DNA from: Chlorophyllum brunneum
Taxonomy: Eukaryota > Basidiomycota > Agaricomycetes > Agaricales > Agaricaceae
Direction of reading: 5' to 3'
Assembly (NCBI GenBank): GCA_963576785.1
Contig: OY756139.1
Location: 682,001 to 746,000, forward strand
DNA: 64,000 nucleotides
Under the pieces are notes generated by a model. That model was given only the letters and a program-made list of their open reading frames with translations. It searched no databases and was not told the DNA's origin. Position numbers and translations under genes: made by a program. Of the stretch, positions 46,419 to 57,644 are shown piece after piece; the stretch's first letter is position 1, and every line of letters begins with the position of its first letter.

Positions 46419-49400
46419 GGTGGATGGAGGTGGTTTGTGGTGAGGAGGGATTTGAGGAAAGATCCCACAACAGACCCAAAATGAACCGGCTCACCAGGCA
46501 CTCGGACGTGCCTGGCTGGCCCGGTTCGGTTCGTGCCTTGCCCTTCCCCTGTCGTGCTTCGACCATCTTGCTCTGCTTCACAGCACAACTGACACAGACA
46601 CGACTTGTCGTCGCCTTGCCAGCCCACCCATTAACTCAGGGCACTCCAGAGCCAACCTCCGGAAATGACTCCAAATCCCCCACCATCGTCTTTGCGGAAT
46701 CCGTAACGCCCTTCAAACTACCACCGTGACAGCTGTAAATTTTTCGATTCCAAGCGATGAAAGCGAATAGAGTGCCCGACTCGGCGAACTTTCCGCTCCC
46801 TCCTTCAACCCGTCTTGCAAGTTTTGATCATTTTCCATAATACGAACCTGACCCACCACGTAAACGCCCTCTTCAACAGGAACAGCTCGCCCTTGCCTCG
46901 CGTTGATCGCAGATGAAGCAATGAGATATCACAATTCCCGGTGCCGCCCCACAAACCTTCAGCTGTGTCTCTCCACCGACCTCTTTGATCATGGCGCCCT
47001 GCCACTGGTGCAGCGATCGTACCGCTTTTCCTACTCGAAATGTCACAAACCCATCAATCAAAAACGCCACCAGTGCTTCAACTTGTCCAATGACCCTAAA
47101 ACAAACGGGCATCACACCATGATCAAAACGCATGTTTTTTACGCGGTCCATATATCGAATTTGGTTCCTGGAATGCTTACCAGGTCGGTAATCAACCCTT
47201 ATCCGGTGCTGCGTCCAACAACTCACCCTTCGTATCTATCAGCAAAAATCACCACTTTTGTTCAGCGGCCACCACTAAAGATAGTTGTTGCTATTCGTGA
47301 TACAAGGGACCTGACCTCGGTACACCGCACAAATAATTATCATATCAGAAATCATCCTGCTAGGGACTGCATCATGAGAATAGATTTCCTTGATAGTATC
47401 ACATCAGAACAGCTTCCAACAGCACCCCAAAGTCAGAAATATATCGACAGGTCCCAGTTAGTCACCTTCTCATTTTACAGCGATAGATCAGCCACGCCTA
47501 GCCCTTGGCTGGTTTCTGGCAAAAAAGATAAAATATCACCTCACGAAATATCGGCCCCACAAAGCCTCGACCGCCATTGTAAGCCGAGCCGAATAAATGA
47601 TATCGACCTCCAGTATACCACACCCAAGCCGTCCCCCCGACGCAGCACAATAAACCGTTAAACGTCAAGAGCTCGCTCAACCCCCGCACCCGACAATACC
47701 CGGTGGCCTAAACTCAGCGGTAGTTGAGGAAACCCAAAACAGCCCTTTCTGTTAGTTTGTATTTTGCGTACCGCCGCTGTAAAAATAAAATAAAAAACAC
47801 CATCTATCGCCTCCAAAAAAAGCTACTAATTCATTTGAGGGTGTTGAAACCCTGGGCCATTTCCCTAGGACATAAATTAAGAGAGCCAATGACGTTCTTC
47901 TTACTTTTGCTGTTTCCTTTGCAACCATGAGACGTTGGTGGCTCATGACGATGTGTCGCGCAACCTGAAAGGCCAAAGTCAGGAAGCTGACTAACCGTGC
48001 TCTTGACGCTCACGAAAGAAATTATGTTTACCGTGCTTTTCACACTACAATCACAACTATACTACTCATTACCACTCGGCAAATCTCTCAGCACAAGCGT
48101 TCATCAAGGGACCTGAACCTGCAATACTCTTCGGAAACAAAGAGACATGCGGGAGATCATTGATCGTTGTCGGGTAAACTACACAGCTTACTCTCACCCG
48201 GCGGGATCATGCAGGCTCTAGGTATCATGAGATGGGTCGACAGAGAGTCAACACCTTGTCAAAAAAGGGCCCCTATCTATCATCCATCTAGACCATTACG
48301 TCAAATAGTGATGGTTGCACTTGACGCCTTGAGACCGGATTCTGGTTTGTGAACCACTATTACCCGAAGACTGGTACATCAGAACTGAAATTTTGTATGC
48401 GTGTGTATGTTGATTGTCGAATATTGATAAACTCTGAAGAATTTACCGCTGTTTTATTTAGGTTGTGGCGGGAGAGTAATTTAGTGCGAGCTTCGAAAAT
48501 TGCAGTCAACTGTAATGCGTGAGGCTTTCGTCTTGACTCTCATTTCAACTGACATGCTCTCCTTAGAGATATTCTTTTCCCCTGATATAGTCTCAGGCCA
48601 AATTTACTGAAGAGGGGTGTCTCCGTTGAGTCTGGAGTTGCACCGTCGACCCAGCCTACTTACCAAGTATATCTCTCCCACAAGACACCTGGACCGCAGT
48701 GACAGATCTCTCGTTCCTTTCTCGCCTCGTTTGCGGCTTATCTACGACGTACATCTTGCACGGTTTCTCATGCCCGTCTGCACCGATTCAAATACACCAG
48801 CATAGGATCTGGGGTCTGTACTACAGCATCTCTGACATACAGGAATACGCTGTGGGAATGCCAGACCTATATTTGACCCAGCAGAGGCACGTTCGAAGAC
48901 CAGTCTTGGAGCCCCTGTCTGTATCACCCGGAACGTGTACCTGTGTCGAGACCGTCAGGAACCAGCAGAATATAATCCAGGTCCAGGACGTTATCTCTAT
49001 GATTCATCTAAGGACTCGTGTGCCGGACTGTGGACCCCACGCGTTGGACGGAAGGGAACTATATTTGTTTCTGACTTTTCGCGCCGTACGAGTCGAATGT
49101 ATCAAACTCTAGGCCTTGTACCAGACCTGGATTCGTCCCAATCAGGCCGAGGCCTAAAATCAACTGTTTTCTTGCACACATTGTTGACTTTGGCCTAGGT
49201 TACTGTGTGCGGTTTTATCAGCGGATGACGTGGGATGACAGTCGATATTCAGATATCAGACCACCTTTCGGTGGAAATTGTCGGAGTTGAGTGTAATGAT
49301 CTGTAGAATTTGTGTGTGCCGGCCGTCACTCTGAAGATTGATAGTGTCGCACGACCCATCGTTCCTCGTGGCATAGATGGGATAATCGGGACCACGAGAG

Positions 49401-50768
49401 TAAGTACTTCTTTTGTGGACGATTATTCCAAACGAGTTCGATATCTTCTGCGCCCATCTTTTTTATTTATTTAGAAAATCATATTAGAGCCCCAAGGGTT
49501 TATGCACCCACCTTGCCAGCTCCAATGTCCAGAGTTCTAGCCCCCTTCTATCCTTGTAACCTCCCACCACCACCACAAGCCACACCGTGTTCTCTGAATA
49601 CGGCATGATAATATTTTCTCATCAACACCGACATGACATTCTTGCCAAGGGGTAACGAGAAGAGGGGATAACGCAGTCCAACTAGTGTACAAAAGTTCTG
49701 GACACAAGTGTCTGGATGATTTTAGTTCCATCTGTTTCTTTGACACCTTGCAAAGCATCCTATTATCTTTAATGGCAGCTCAGGAACTGTTCCGGGAGTT
49801 CTGGGAGGTTAATAATGACCGAGCGCTGAAACTAATTAACCTAAGGACCCCTGGTATAGTATGCCCGAGAGAACGTAAACCGCGAGGGAGTCGAACACGA
49901 GGACTTGATCCCCGTCGGCCACTGTACCACCACCGGCTGAACTGCATTTACAGTCTGGGTGCGTTGATATATATTCGAGCTGTGATGTCACCTTACTTCT
50001 TACAGAAGATGAACTGTGAACGATACCAGAAAGCATTTATATTCTCGTAAAACTGTACGAGGCTCTTTTCGAGATATGCGTGATGGTGTTAAAAACAAAC
50101 TGGGCCACCGGTCTTGCGTACATATAAGACGGGCACTTGAACGGAGTTGAACTCTGAACAGCGAAACGGGGTTGTATTTATACTCGAGTCTTTCTGGTAC
50201 TACAGGCATTAGGCGATACTTAGCTGGGGCTACCAGTATTCCACCGCGTCCATCATGCCACGGTAGACCGGAGTGGCACAGCGCCATAGCCCACCTCTTT
50301 CTAGCCTATAATGTTCTATGCAGCCGCACAACGGCGTATTTTCCCTCCGACGACATTCACCGAATCTGACAAATTGTGACGAGTCATCAGGAAGCCTCTG
50401 GGCGGGCAACCTTGCCAGGACCCCGTGGCATCAAATCAACCCCGGTTAACTCCAGCAACACTTATTTCCAGCCCAATTTTTTCAATTTCAACGGGTTCAG
50501 TATTGGTAAAGAGTCACCAAAATCTGCTCCTTGCAATTAATCGCCCTATATTCGCATTTGGCTAGGCTTCTACCCAAAAATCGTATGTTCAGCTTTGGAA
50601 GGCTAAATTTGGTGTGTTAGGAACTCTGCACAGCATTTAAAACAAATGCGGGTTTCAAGGGAAGTTCTGATGCATGATGCATCACAAGCGATAACAACTG
50701 CTCAACAGCATTCAACGCTTTCTTTCTCATACTCTCACCACCAGCTCTGGGGGCTATTGTAGCTCCTC
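46419..50768. other. 4.3-kb region with no firmly supported gene
   Basis: It begins with the OPT promoter. An open frame at 46921-47661 is listed separately. Around 49887-49929 (minus) there are box A-like and box B-like motifs too close together for a tRNA. The rest shows scattered short frames only. Confidence 0.4.
46921..47661 (+). CDS. open frame of uncertain coding status
   Basis: From the ATG at 46921 the frame encodes about 246 residues rich in Ser, Thr, His, Asn and Arg, with no domain, membrane segment or signal peptide. It is the only long frame in the 4.3-kb gap. A minus-strand frame at 46873-47226 overlaps it and is equally anonymous. I see no branch-site or splice support. It may be an orphan gene or a chance open frame. 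Confidence 0.2.
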   Translation: MRYHNSRCRPTNLQLCLSTDLFDHGALPLVQRSYRFSYSKCHKPINQKRHQCFNLSNDPKTNGHHTMIKTHVFYAVHISNLVPGMLTRSVINPYPVLRPTTHPSYLSAKITTFVQRPPLKIVVAIRDTRDLTSVHRTNNYHIRNHPARDCIMRIDFLDSITSEQLPTAPQSQKYIDRSQLVTFSFYSDRSATPSPWLVSGKKDKISPHEISAPQSLDRHCKPSRINDIDLQYTTPKPSPRRSTINR

Positions 50769-52281
50769 ATGGCGTTGCTGAACCTTCTCCTGCTGTCTGC
50801 GATCCTTCACCCAGCATTCGCTGCACCTCTGTTCATCCCAGATGCTATCCCCAGTTGGGTCCCTGAGCGTTTCAAACCATCCTTGCAGGATATCATCGAC
50901 TTTCTCAATCCTCGCCACACTCCTTCAGTAAACCAAGCGTTCATTTCCTGTCTCGTCGTTATCGTTTTATCTGCATTCCTTGCGGGCCCAGCCGTCATTT
51001 CATACCCCAAGAATGCCACTTGGTTGCAGATGATCCATTTCCGGATGAGTTTCGTTCTCTATGGCTTCATTTCACCAGACTTCTATATGACGAGGGCTTG
51101 GAAGGAAGTCGCTGCTGAGGGAGCTTTAGCTAGTATATATAACAAGTTATTCCTCAAGGACGGTAAGTTCAGGTGCTGTTGAATCAAAAACCCTGGACGG
51201 GACTGACACGATCTCTGGCGCCTAGCACCCCGGAAGGACAAATGGCGCTCCGTACATGGTGCCTTTGTCGCAAAGAGAGGTTTTGTCCTCTGGCGAGACA
51301 ACAAACCAGCGAAACCCCTCAGCTTCAAGGAACTTGTAAAGATGATCAAAGAGAAGAAGATCGAGCCTCCAGTCTTATCACAGAAGGAGATATTTGCCCG
51401 GAGTAAACGTGCTCCTTATCGTTACCTCTCCTTCGCTCTCTACTTCCCCGTCTATTGGTTCGTCCACAAGTTCACATCGACGCTTCCAACATTGGTGATC
51501 CTTGCTGCAACGCATGGGTTCTTCTGCTGGTATGGCTTCGTCTGGAAATTCTGCACGATCATTAGTGTTGTGGAGCCCATCGTCATCATCGCTAAACCAG
51601 ACGAGAAGGGCTTAGAACCTCCGATTCCTGTGGAGGACACCACTGATTTGCCGGAGAAAGTACACGACGAAGAATTCTATTCGGAGAAGAGTGAGAAATC
51701 GTCGGATGTAGAGAGTGCGACTGAGGCCGCGTCACCTGAAGGGACACAAGACATCCCACAGACGTCGGTAGTAACCCTTCTCAAGGTCCTCCTCACCTTG
51801 GTTTTGGTCCCCGTTCTCCTGGCTGCTGCTGCCCTCGGTTGGGTTTACGGGCAACTGTGCTTTATATTCCGTGCTTCTACAGTTTCCTTGAGAGATCAAT
51901 GGGATGTCATCAGTAAACCTTTCGTACGTCATCCTTCCCTCTAGCTCTCTTTCACATCAACTCACTATATACTAGAATGCTTTGACCATTGCGAGCTATA
52001 TTATCGGGACGTTGGTATCCTGCATGATCTGGTGTTTCTTTTTCATCTGCGGGAGGTATAGCCATATATTCCCAACTACGATCGAGTGGCAAATCTGGCG
52101 TGCATCTTCCCTCTTCCTTTTATTGCAACCTGTTATTTTGTTGCTTGCGCCTCGTCGTTTGAGGACGAAGATACATGAACGTATCCGAACTGGATTCTTT
52201 TTTGTATACAGTTTGATTTATTCTGCTGCTCGTTTCTCTCTTATCTTCCTCGCTTTTTACGCTGCGAGGAAGGCATTTTAG
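50769..52281 (+). CDS. lineage-specific multi-pass membrane protein, intact copy
   Basis: Exons 50769-51162, 51226-51923 and 51976-52281 give 465 residues. Hydrophobic segments lie at about residues 2-18, 58-80 (FISCLVVIVLSAFLAGPAVI), 92-108, and in YLSFALYFPVYWFVHKF, LVILAATHGFFCWYGFVWKF, LLKVLLTLVLVPVLLAAAAL, IASYIIGTLVSCMIWCFFFI, LFLLLQPVILLLA and FFFVYSLIYSAARFSLIFLA. Between them are a basic cytosolic-type domain (DKWRSVHGAFVAKRGFVLWR, then FKELVKMIKEKKIEPPVLS) and an acidic Ser/Glu-rich loop. I do not recognise a named family. The decayed relative at 20468-21555 keeps the first splice site and much of exon 2. The intact gene sits directly beside the AT-rich repeat island. Confidence 0.78.
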
Positions 52282-52470
52282 TGTTTGGGTTATCTAATAG
52301 TTTCAGAAGAAAACCCATTTACTGCCTGTTTTCACTTTAACAAGGAACGAGTCGTTGCGAGCCCAATGTACTGTAGATGTGTACATCGAAATTTGAATAC
52401 CTCATAGTTCAGTGGAAGAGCACTGTAGCAAGCGCGGTCTTGTTGCTCTAAACAGAAATTTATACCATAC

Positions 52471-52506
52471 TTATGGAAAGCCGGAGCACCTTGCTGCCAA
52501 GACTTA
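52471..52506 (+). repeat. left member of a 36-nt exact inverted repeat
   Basis: The 36 bases beginning TTATGGAAAGCCGGAGC are repeated in exact reverse complement at 55783-55818. In the plus frame it reads YGKPEHLAAKTY. It lies in DNA of normal CpG content at the left edge of the AT-rich island. Confidence 0.75.
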
Positions 52507-52756
52507 CCGCTTTCGGCAGAGACCCCAGGAACTTCGTCACACGACATGCCATGTCAGACATAAAAAACATATTAAACTTTTTTCAATATATTTATGAGTC
52601 CACAACTGATTATTGCACAAATGTGATGTAGCATCTCATAACACTCCATATTGCTATGTACCAACATGTACTAGAATATATGGACCAAGAAAATTATATT
52701 CCATGCTACTTCTGTGCAAACATGTAAGACACTTATCATAGGATATTACACCACAT

Positions 52757-52914
52757 ACCTGTGATAATGAAACATATACATTCAGTCTCTTGAGACAAGA
52801 ACTATATAAAGTACCTGTGATAATACAAGATATACACTAAGTAGATTATTAGTATAAATAGTAATAGTAGGTAAAATATAACTCACTTCAGTCTCTTGAG
52901 GTGAGAACTGAAGT
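52757..52914. repeat. dispersed hairpin repeat, copy 2
   Basis: ACCTGTGATAAT occurs at 52757-52768 and again at 52813-52824. TTCAGTCTCTTGAGACAAGA follows the first copy, ACACTAAGTAG the second, and then a hairpin with arms ACTTCAG and CTGAAGT lies at about 52884-52914. The order of parts matches 32523-32675 although the sequence has diverged. Confidence 0.5.
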
Positions 52915-53860
52915 GTAAGTACACAATATGCAGTCTTTATGTACTGGTATACTTAGTTTTGAGAATAATAAGCCTTGAATACATTTATAGTACAAATAAT
53001 AAAACATTATGTTCCTGTTACTGATATCATATAATGTCTTTCTCACCCTTTTCTGTCTAGTTACTCTGTTATCTAGTCCATTGACTTTCCGGTACTTTTC
53101 CACTACTGGTATATAAGTAGTCCTTGGTACACTTGTATTCAGTATGATAATCTACTTAGTCTCTGGCTATCTCTTTCTACCATTCTCTACTATACAAGTA
53201 ATCCTTCTGCTCATCCACTACTCACATCCAACCTTTGTCCTAGTAGTAAGTATTGTCATTTGCACTTACTATAGCTGCATTCTGTATGACTAGCTCCGCA
53301 GTATATTATTTATCTAATATTCATCATCAAGGCTGTGCCCTCTGACTCACATTATATACCTTTTCCTCATATATTTCATGAACTGACTGATCACTGTTGC
53401 TCTAATTATACTACTGGATATTACTGATGATATTACAGTGTTTCAAGGGACTTTAGTATCATTGCTGACATGGTTATACCTATTATTACTTGTAGGTCTT
53501 AGAGTTTGCTACCTGGACATTTAGTATATAAAGCAGCATGTATTCCCTTGTATTTCTTAACACAATCTACTCAGATTTAACCTCACTCTACTCGACTTTC
53601 TTAGCAACTCTTAAGTTTACTAACTGTTAACTTTTCTATACTATCAGTAAGTCAGATCATCCATCTGCTACTGTGTGTTACTGTGCTATTCAACAGTGAG
53701 AGGTTATCTAAGTAAAGACTACTACAATACCTAGAGGGGTGCAGTACACAAGCTAAAGCCAAGGTCCTCTGTCTGTCTAGTCTACCATCCTATAAGGACT
53801 ATATTCTTGTCTTTAGTCTTGTACTTAACAGAACAACAATGAAGGTCAAAGTTCTATGAC

Positions 53861-54419
53861 TGTTGAAGTTTGGACATATTCTAGAAATAGATTATGAAGT
53901 CATTATGATAATAATAGACTAATCTGTTACTTTCCAGTAACTTCAATCTGTAGTAACTTCCTATGAGTTACTCTGCATACAATGAGAGTCATAATGACAA
54001 TTGGTACTTGGTAGATTACTCTATATAGTTCCAATGACTAGTATAATATATTCTGCAGTACTCTGCAGGTGCTATGCCATAGTTAATAGGAGTCATAAGG
54101 AATATTCTATGTTTTCCTAGTATCTTATGTAGTATAACTCATATATGTTCTTACATGTATATAAACCCCATGTAGCAGACCATGTTCTATATCTTGTTCA
54201 ATTGAACAACTTCTTCATCATATCCTATCTACTCCAGTATAATACAAGTCTTGATCTACTTAACTTTGAACTCTCTACCTCTGATACAAATTGTTTTATA
54301 ACTAGTATCTGTCTATCCAAATTATCCTTCTACTATTATTGGATAGAAGTGTACTTTCTCAGTGAGTAGACCCTATATTCTCTCCTACTGCATTTACTGC
54401 TGCTGCCCCAGCAACAACT
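53861..54419. repeat. left arm of a large palindrome
   Basis: This arm of about 550 nt is an imperfect reverse complement of 54441-54988. Matching landmarks are TTGTTCAATTGAACAACTTC near 54194 with its partner near 54640, and the GACCCTATATTCTCTCCTAC block at 54370 with its partner ending at 54490. The arms have diverged by scattered substitutions and small indels. Confidence 0.8.
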
Positions 54420-54440
54420 GTTGAGAAAACGACCATAATG

Positions 54441-54988
54441 AGTTGTTTGCTGGGGGCAGCAGTAAATGCAGTAGGAGAGAATGTAGGGTCTTAATATGCT
54501 TCTATCTAATACCTATAGAAAGGTAATTTGGATAGACAGATATTGTTAATAAAGTGGTTAATGTCAGAGGTATAGAGATCAAAGTCAAGGAGATTGAGAC
54601 TTATGTTGTACTCAAAAAGATAAGCAATGATGAAGAAGTTGTTCAATTGAATAAGATGCAGAACTAGGTCTGCTACATAGGGTTTATATATATGTTAGAA
54701 CATAGACAAGTCATACTACATAAAATACTAGGAATACATAGAACATTCCTTATGACTCTTATTAACTGTGGCATAGTACCTGCGGAGTACTGCAGAATGT
54801 ATTATACCAGTCATTAGAACTATATAGAATAATCTAACAAGTACCAATTGACATTATGACTCTTATCATATGCAGAGCAACTCATAAGAAGTTACTATGG
54901 ATTGAAGTTACTGGAAAGTAACAGATCAGTCTATTATTAGAATAATGACTTCATAATCTATTTCTAGAATATGTCCGAAACTTCAACA
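54441..54988. repeat. right arm of a large palindrome
   Basis: Reverse-complement partner of 53861-54419, with a centre of only about 20 nt near 54430. The innermost bases GCTGCTGCCCCAGCAACAAC and their partner give a GC-richer tip on an otherwise AT-rich stem. Similarity seems to fade outward beyond about 55000. Confidence 0.8.
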
Positions 54989-55782
54989 ACAACTTATTAC
55001 AGTTGTTTCCTTAACAGTAACATATCTACTGGAAGAATATATTGATACCTCTGAGGGGACATTCACAAAGTATATTCACAATGGGTTCTCAGAACCATTG
55101 CCTGGTCTTTTGCTGAAGAAGCACTACATTGCAGATTTTCTCTGCTTTATCCAGTATGTGCAGTATAGGGTTACAGAAGAAATAGTGATTATCAGGGTAG
55201 GTCTTTTCTGCCTATGCTCAGGTTGATGTTACTAACATAGGGTCAGGTGGAGGCAAATTTTTGCTGACAGACCTACAAATTATGACTCATCCATAAGTGC
55301 TTTATCATGTATGATGAATGTAATAACTAAATAAATGTCTAGAGATTTGGGAGAGTACTTTTTTGGAGATGGGAACATTAGGCATATTGTAAAGTTCTTT
55401 TCTCATAATCACAAATGCAACAAATACTGTGAATGGTCCACTCTTTCAGACTTGTAGTTTAGTATACTAAAATAGTGTATAATTATATATATGCCCTCAC
55501 TCAAAAATATATTATATTTCATATTCTAGATGGAAGTATATGTATGAGAGTATATGTATGCAAACTTGGGTTGGCAGATATAGTGGAGCATGCAGCAAGA
55601 TTGAATACTACAGATAACTGGGAGTATTCTCTTGTGTGTGATGAGGTGACACACAGCCAGTTTTCTGTGTGTCACACATGACATAAATATGATCATTGTT
55701 GTCATGTGTACCGTATTTGGAGGTGTAGTCACATTGTGCCTTCATGTTTCCCTTTTTGGTAGTTGTTTGCGGGGTCCTGTCA

Positions 55783-55818
55783 TAAGTCTTGGCAGCAAGG
55801 TGCTCCGGCTTTCCATAA
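55783..55818 (-). repeat. right member of a 36-nt exact inverted repeat
   Basis: Exact reverse complement of 52471-52506. On the minus strand it reads YGKPEHLAAKTY within a longer open stretch, so the pair could be two copies of a gene fragment or the ends of a mobile element about 3.35 kb long. Confidence 0.75.
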
Positions 55819-55973
55819 TACTCGTCAGGCACAGGTTGCAGACAGGTCAAGTCTATGGATTACTCTCAGCCCAGAGCCATAATCAGTCTCAATCATCGAT
55901 ATTTTCAGACCAAACTACAAGCACGCGGTAAAGATTTCAAGGATGGAATGTATTCCAACTAAAAAGCGAGTGA

Positions 55974-57552
55974 CTAATCGACCCAAATATTCTGTGACGT
56001 TTTTTTACTTGGGCTGGTAGGGCGTCTAGGGGATGGGGAACGAGGTGGAGAAGGACGTGGAGAAGGAAGTGGCTCGGTAGTATTGGATGAATCAAGTTTG
56101 GTTTCATCCATATCTTTATTTGGCTGGTCATCAACAACACAATATGTGCTCCCGTCGATGATGGAAGAACCAGAAGGATCCCTAGTATCACCAGTTCCTT
56201 CAGTAGCGACCTCCCAAAAGTTTTTCAGCGGGTTTTGTGTTTCCATACGTGTACCGTTCGGTCCCAACAGGGTATTATGCGATTCACCAGCAAGTGAGGA
56301 GGAAAACTTTCTACCCCGCTGAATAGCAGATTCCCAAGCACTGCGTAGTGGCCCAGAGTCCTTTTTGAGATTATGCTCGACGACGAGATTTTGCATTTTG
56401 GGAGTGAGGGTTTGTAGGACGGATTTAGTTTCGGTTGGTGGGAGTGGTGTCATGAGTGGTAGGGTTGCACGACCATTGGTGATAGGTGAGGTTGCGGAAG
56501 GCGAGACAGAGTGAAAGTCTGTATGCAAGATGATCGAAGCTGTTGAAGAAATCAGTCGAGGTCATTAGAATCAGAAAGAGAGAAGGTAATTTACCTTCGC
56601 GATCTGCAACACTAGCCAAAATCTGAGTCTTCTCCAGAATAGCTTTCTCGACGCGTGGGTCATCTTCAGAGGAAGAGAAGAGTGGGGCAACACGACTGAG
56701 AGCGACACTGAAGAAGAGGAAGAGTTGGTGCAGGAAGAGGATATGTTGGAAGGTGACGTGATTTGAAAAGAGATAGGTGAGGATGGGAGTGTGTTGGCCG
56801 GAGGGGGCGAGAATCAGAATGAGCTCAGAGAGAAGAAAGAACGAGAAGAGGAGATAGCGCCACTAGAAAAGGTGGCAGTGTGAATTGTGGTGTTTAGGTG
56901 GGATGACACGAAGTGACACGTACAAAGGACACTGGACTTGGTTTGCCGATTGTGGACCAGAAGAGGAGGGCAGCACCGGTCACAATATGGTAGCCTGATG
57001 CCTGCAGGATACCTTGGTGCAGGAAATCACGCTGCGTCGAGCAGGTTTTCCAGGACAACACGCTGGGTCCAAATCTACACCACGCGTTAAATAAAGATAC
57101 ATTGTGCACTTTGGGTTTTGTGCTCACCTGTCGTACGCAAATCTCACAACAGGATTCTTCAAAGCCTCGAAAACCTGTCTGACCATCATGAACAGCTGGG
57201 CACCCTCCTCTCCTACACCAGGTCTGTCAGGGTGATTCCTTTTGGCAAACTGTCGAAACGCGATCTTCAAGCCATTTTCATCGACATCAGACGCAACTCC
57301 TAGGATCTCGTAGAAGTTTGGTGGGAGTGCACGAGCAGACTGTATCATATTGTAGAAGAGATAGCCCAGAACGACAAACGCGAATGTGTAGGCATAGTGT
57401 TGACGATAGGCAGGTGTTCCGGGGACAGGCGGGGTGAAAGCAGGGAGTTTGCTTGCGAGAGTCCTGTGCAGGAATGATAGGGCCTTGCGAGTGACGAGGT
57501 CTGGGACGATTGTCCAGCCTACAAGGCCAAGCAGTGCAGATCCAGAGGCCAT
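55974..57552 (-). CDS. membrane-anchored J-domain (DnaJ-like) protein
   Basis: Exons 57128-57552, 56924-57074, 56595-56862 and 55974-56539 give 469 residues. A hydrophobic segment at about 52-72 (YAYTFAFVVLGYLFYNMIQS) precedes the J domain (FYEILGVASDVDENGLKIAF, then FAKRNHPDRPG with the Hsp70-activating HPD). After the J domain come further hydrophobic segments (YHIVTGAALLFWSTIG, WRYLLFSFFLLSELILIL, HILFLHQLFLFFSVAL). The C-terminal 190 residues are Ser/Pro/Thr-rich and look disordered. The protein probably sits in the ER or another internal membrane and recruits Hsp70; the compartment is inference. The exon-3 end and exon-4 start are phase 1. The start codon lies 92 bp from that of the plus-strand neighbour. 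Confidence 0.82.
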
Positions 57553-57644
57553 GCAGCTGTGGACGCCAGTGGACAGCTATAAAGACACGATGGTGTCACG
57601 TGGTCATGACATCAGTATTCCGCTCTTTCACCTTATCTCCAACC
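57553..57644. promoter_or_regulatory. 92-bp bidirectional promoter, J-protein/coiled-coil gene
   Basis: Only 92 bp separate the divergent ATGs. TATAAAG at 57578-57584 on the plus strand lies about 60 nt before the plus-strand ATG. Confidence 0.5.

Larger units (their letters stand above)
52282..55973. other. AT-rich, CpG-poor repeat island
   Basis: About 3.7 kb with no gene. The interior, about 52.6-55.6 kb, is strikingly AT-rich and almost lacks CG dinucleotides, unlike the flanks. It contains the hairpin repeat copy 2, a long palindrome, several TATA-like stretches followed by short leader-like sequence (53110-53120 and 53526-53532, as in LTR promoters), and is bounded by a 36-nt inverted repeat. 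This looks like nested, mutated transposon debris. Confidence 0.65.

Noticed and set aside
46873..47226. Minus-strand 117-codon frame in the 4.3-kb gap
   Set aside because: No domain, and it overlaps an equally anonymous plus-strand frame.
52406..52460. tRNA-like stretch resembling a D-arm (AGTTCAGTGGAAGAGC)
   Set aside because: No matching T-arm with a GTTC motif follows at the right distance.
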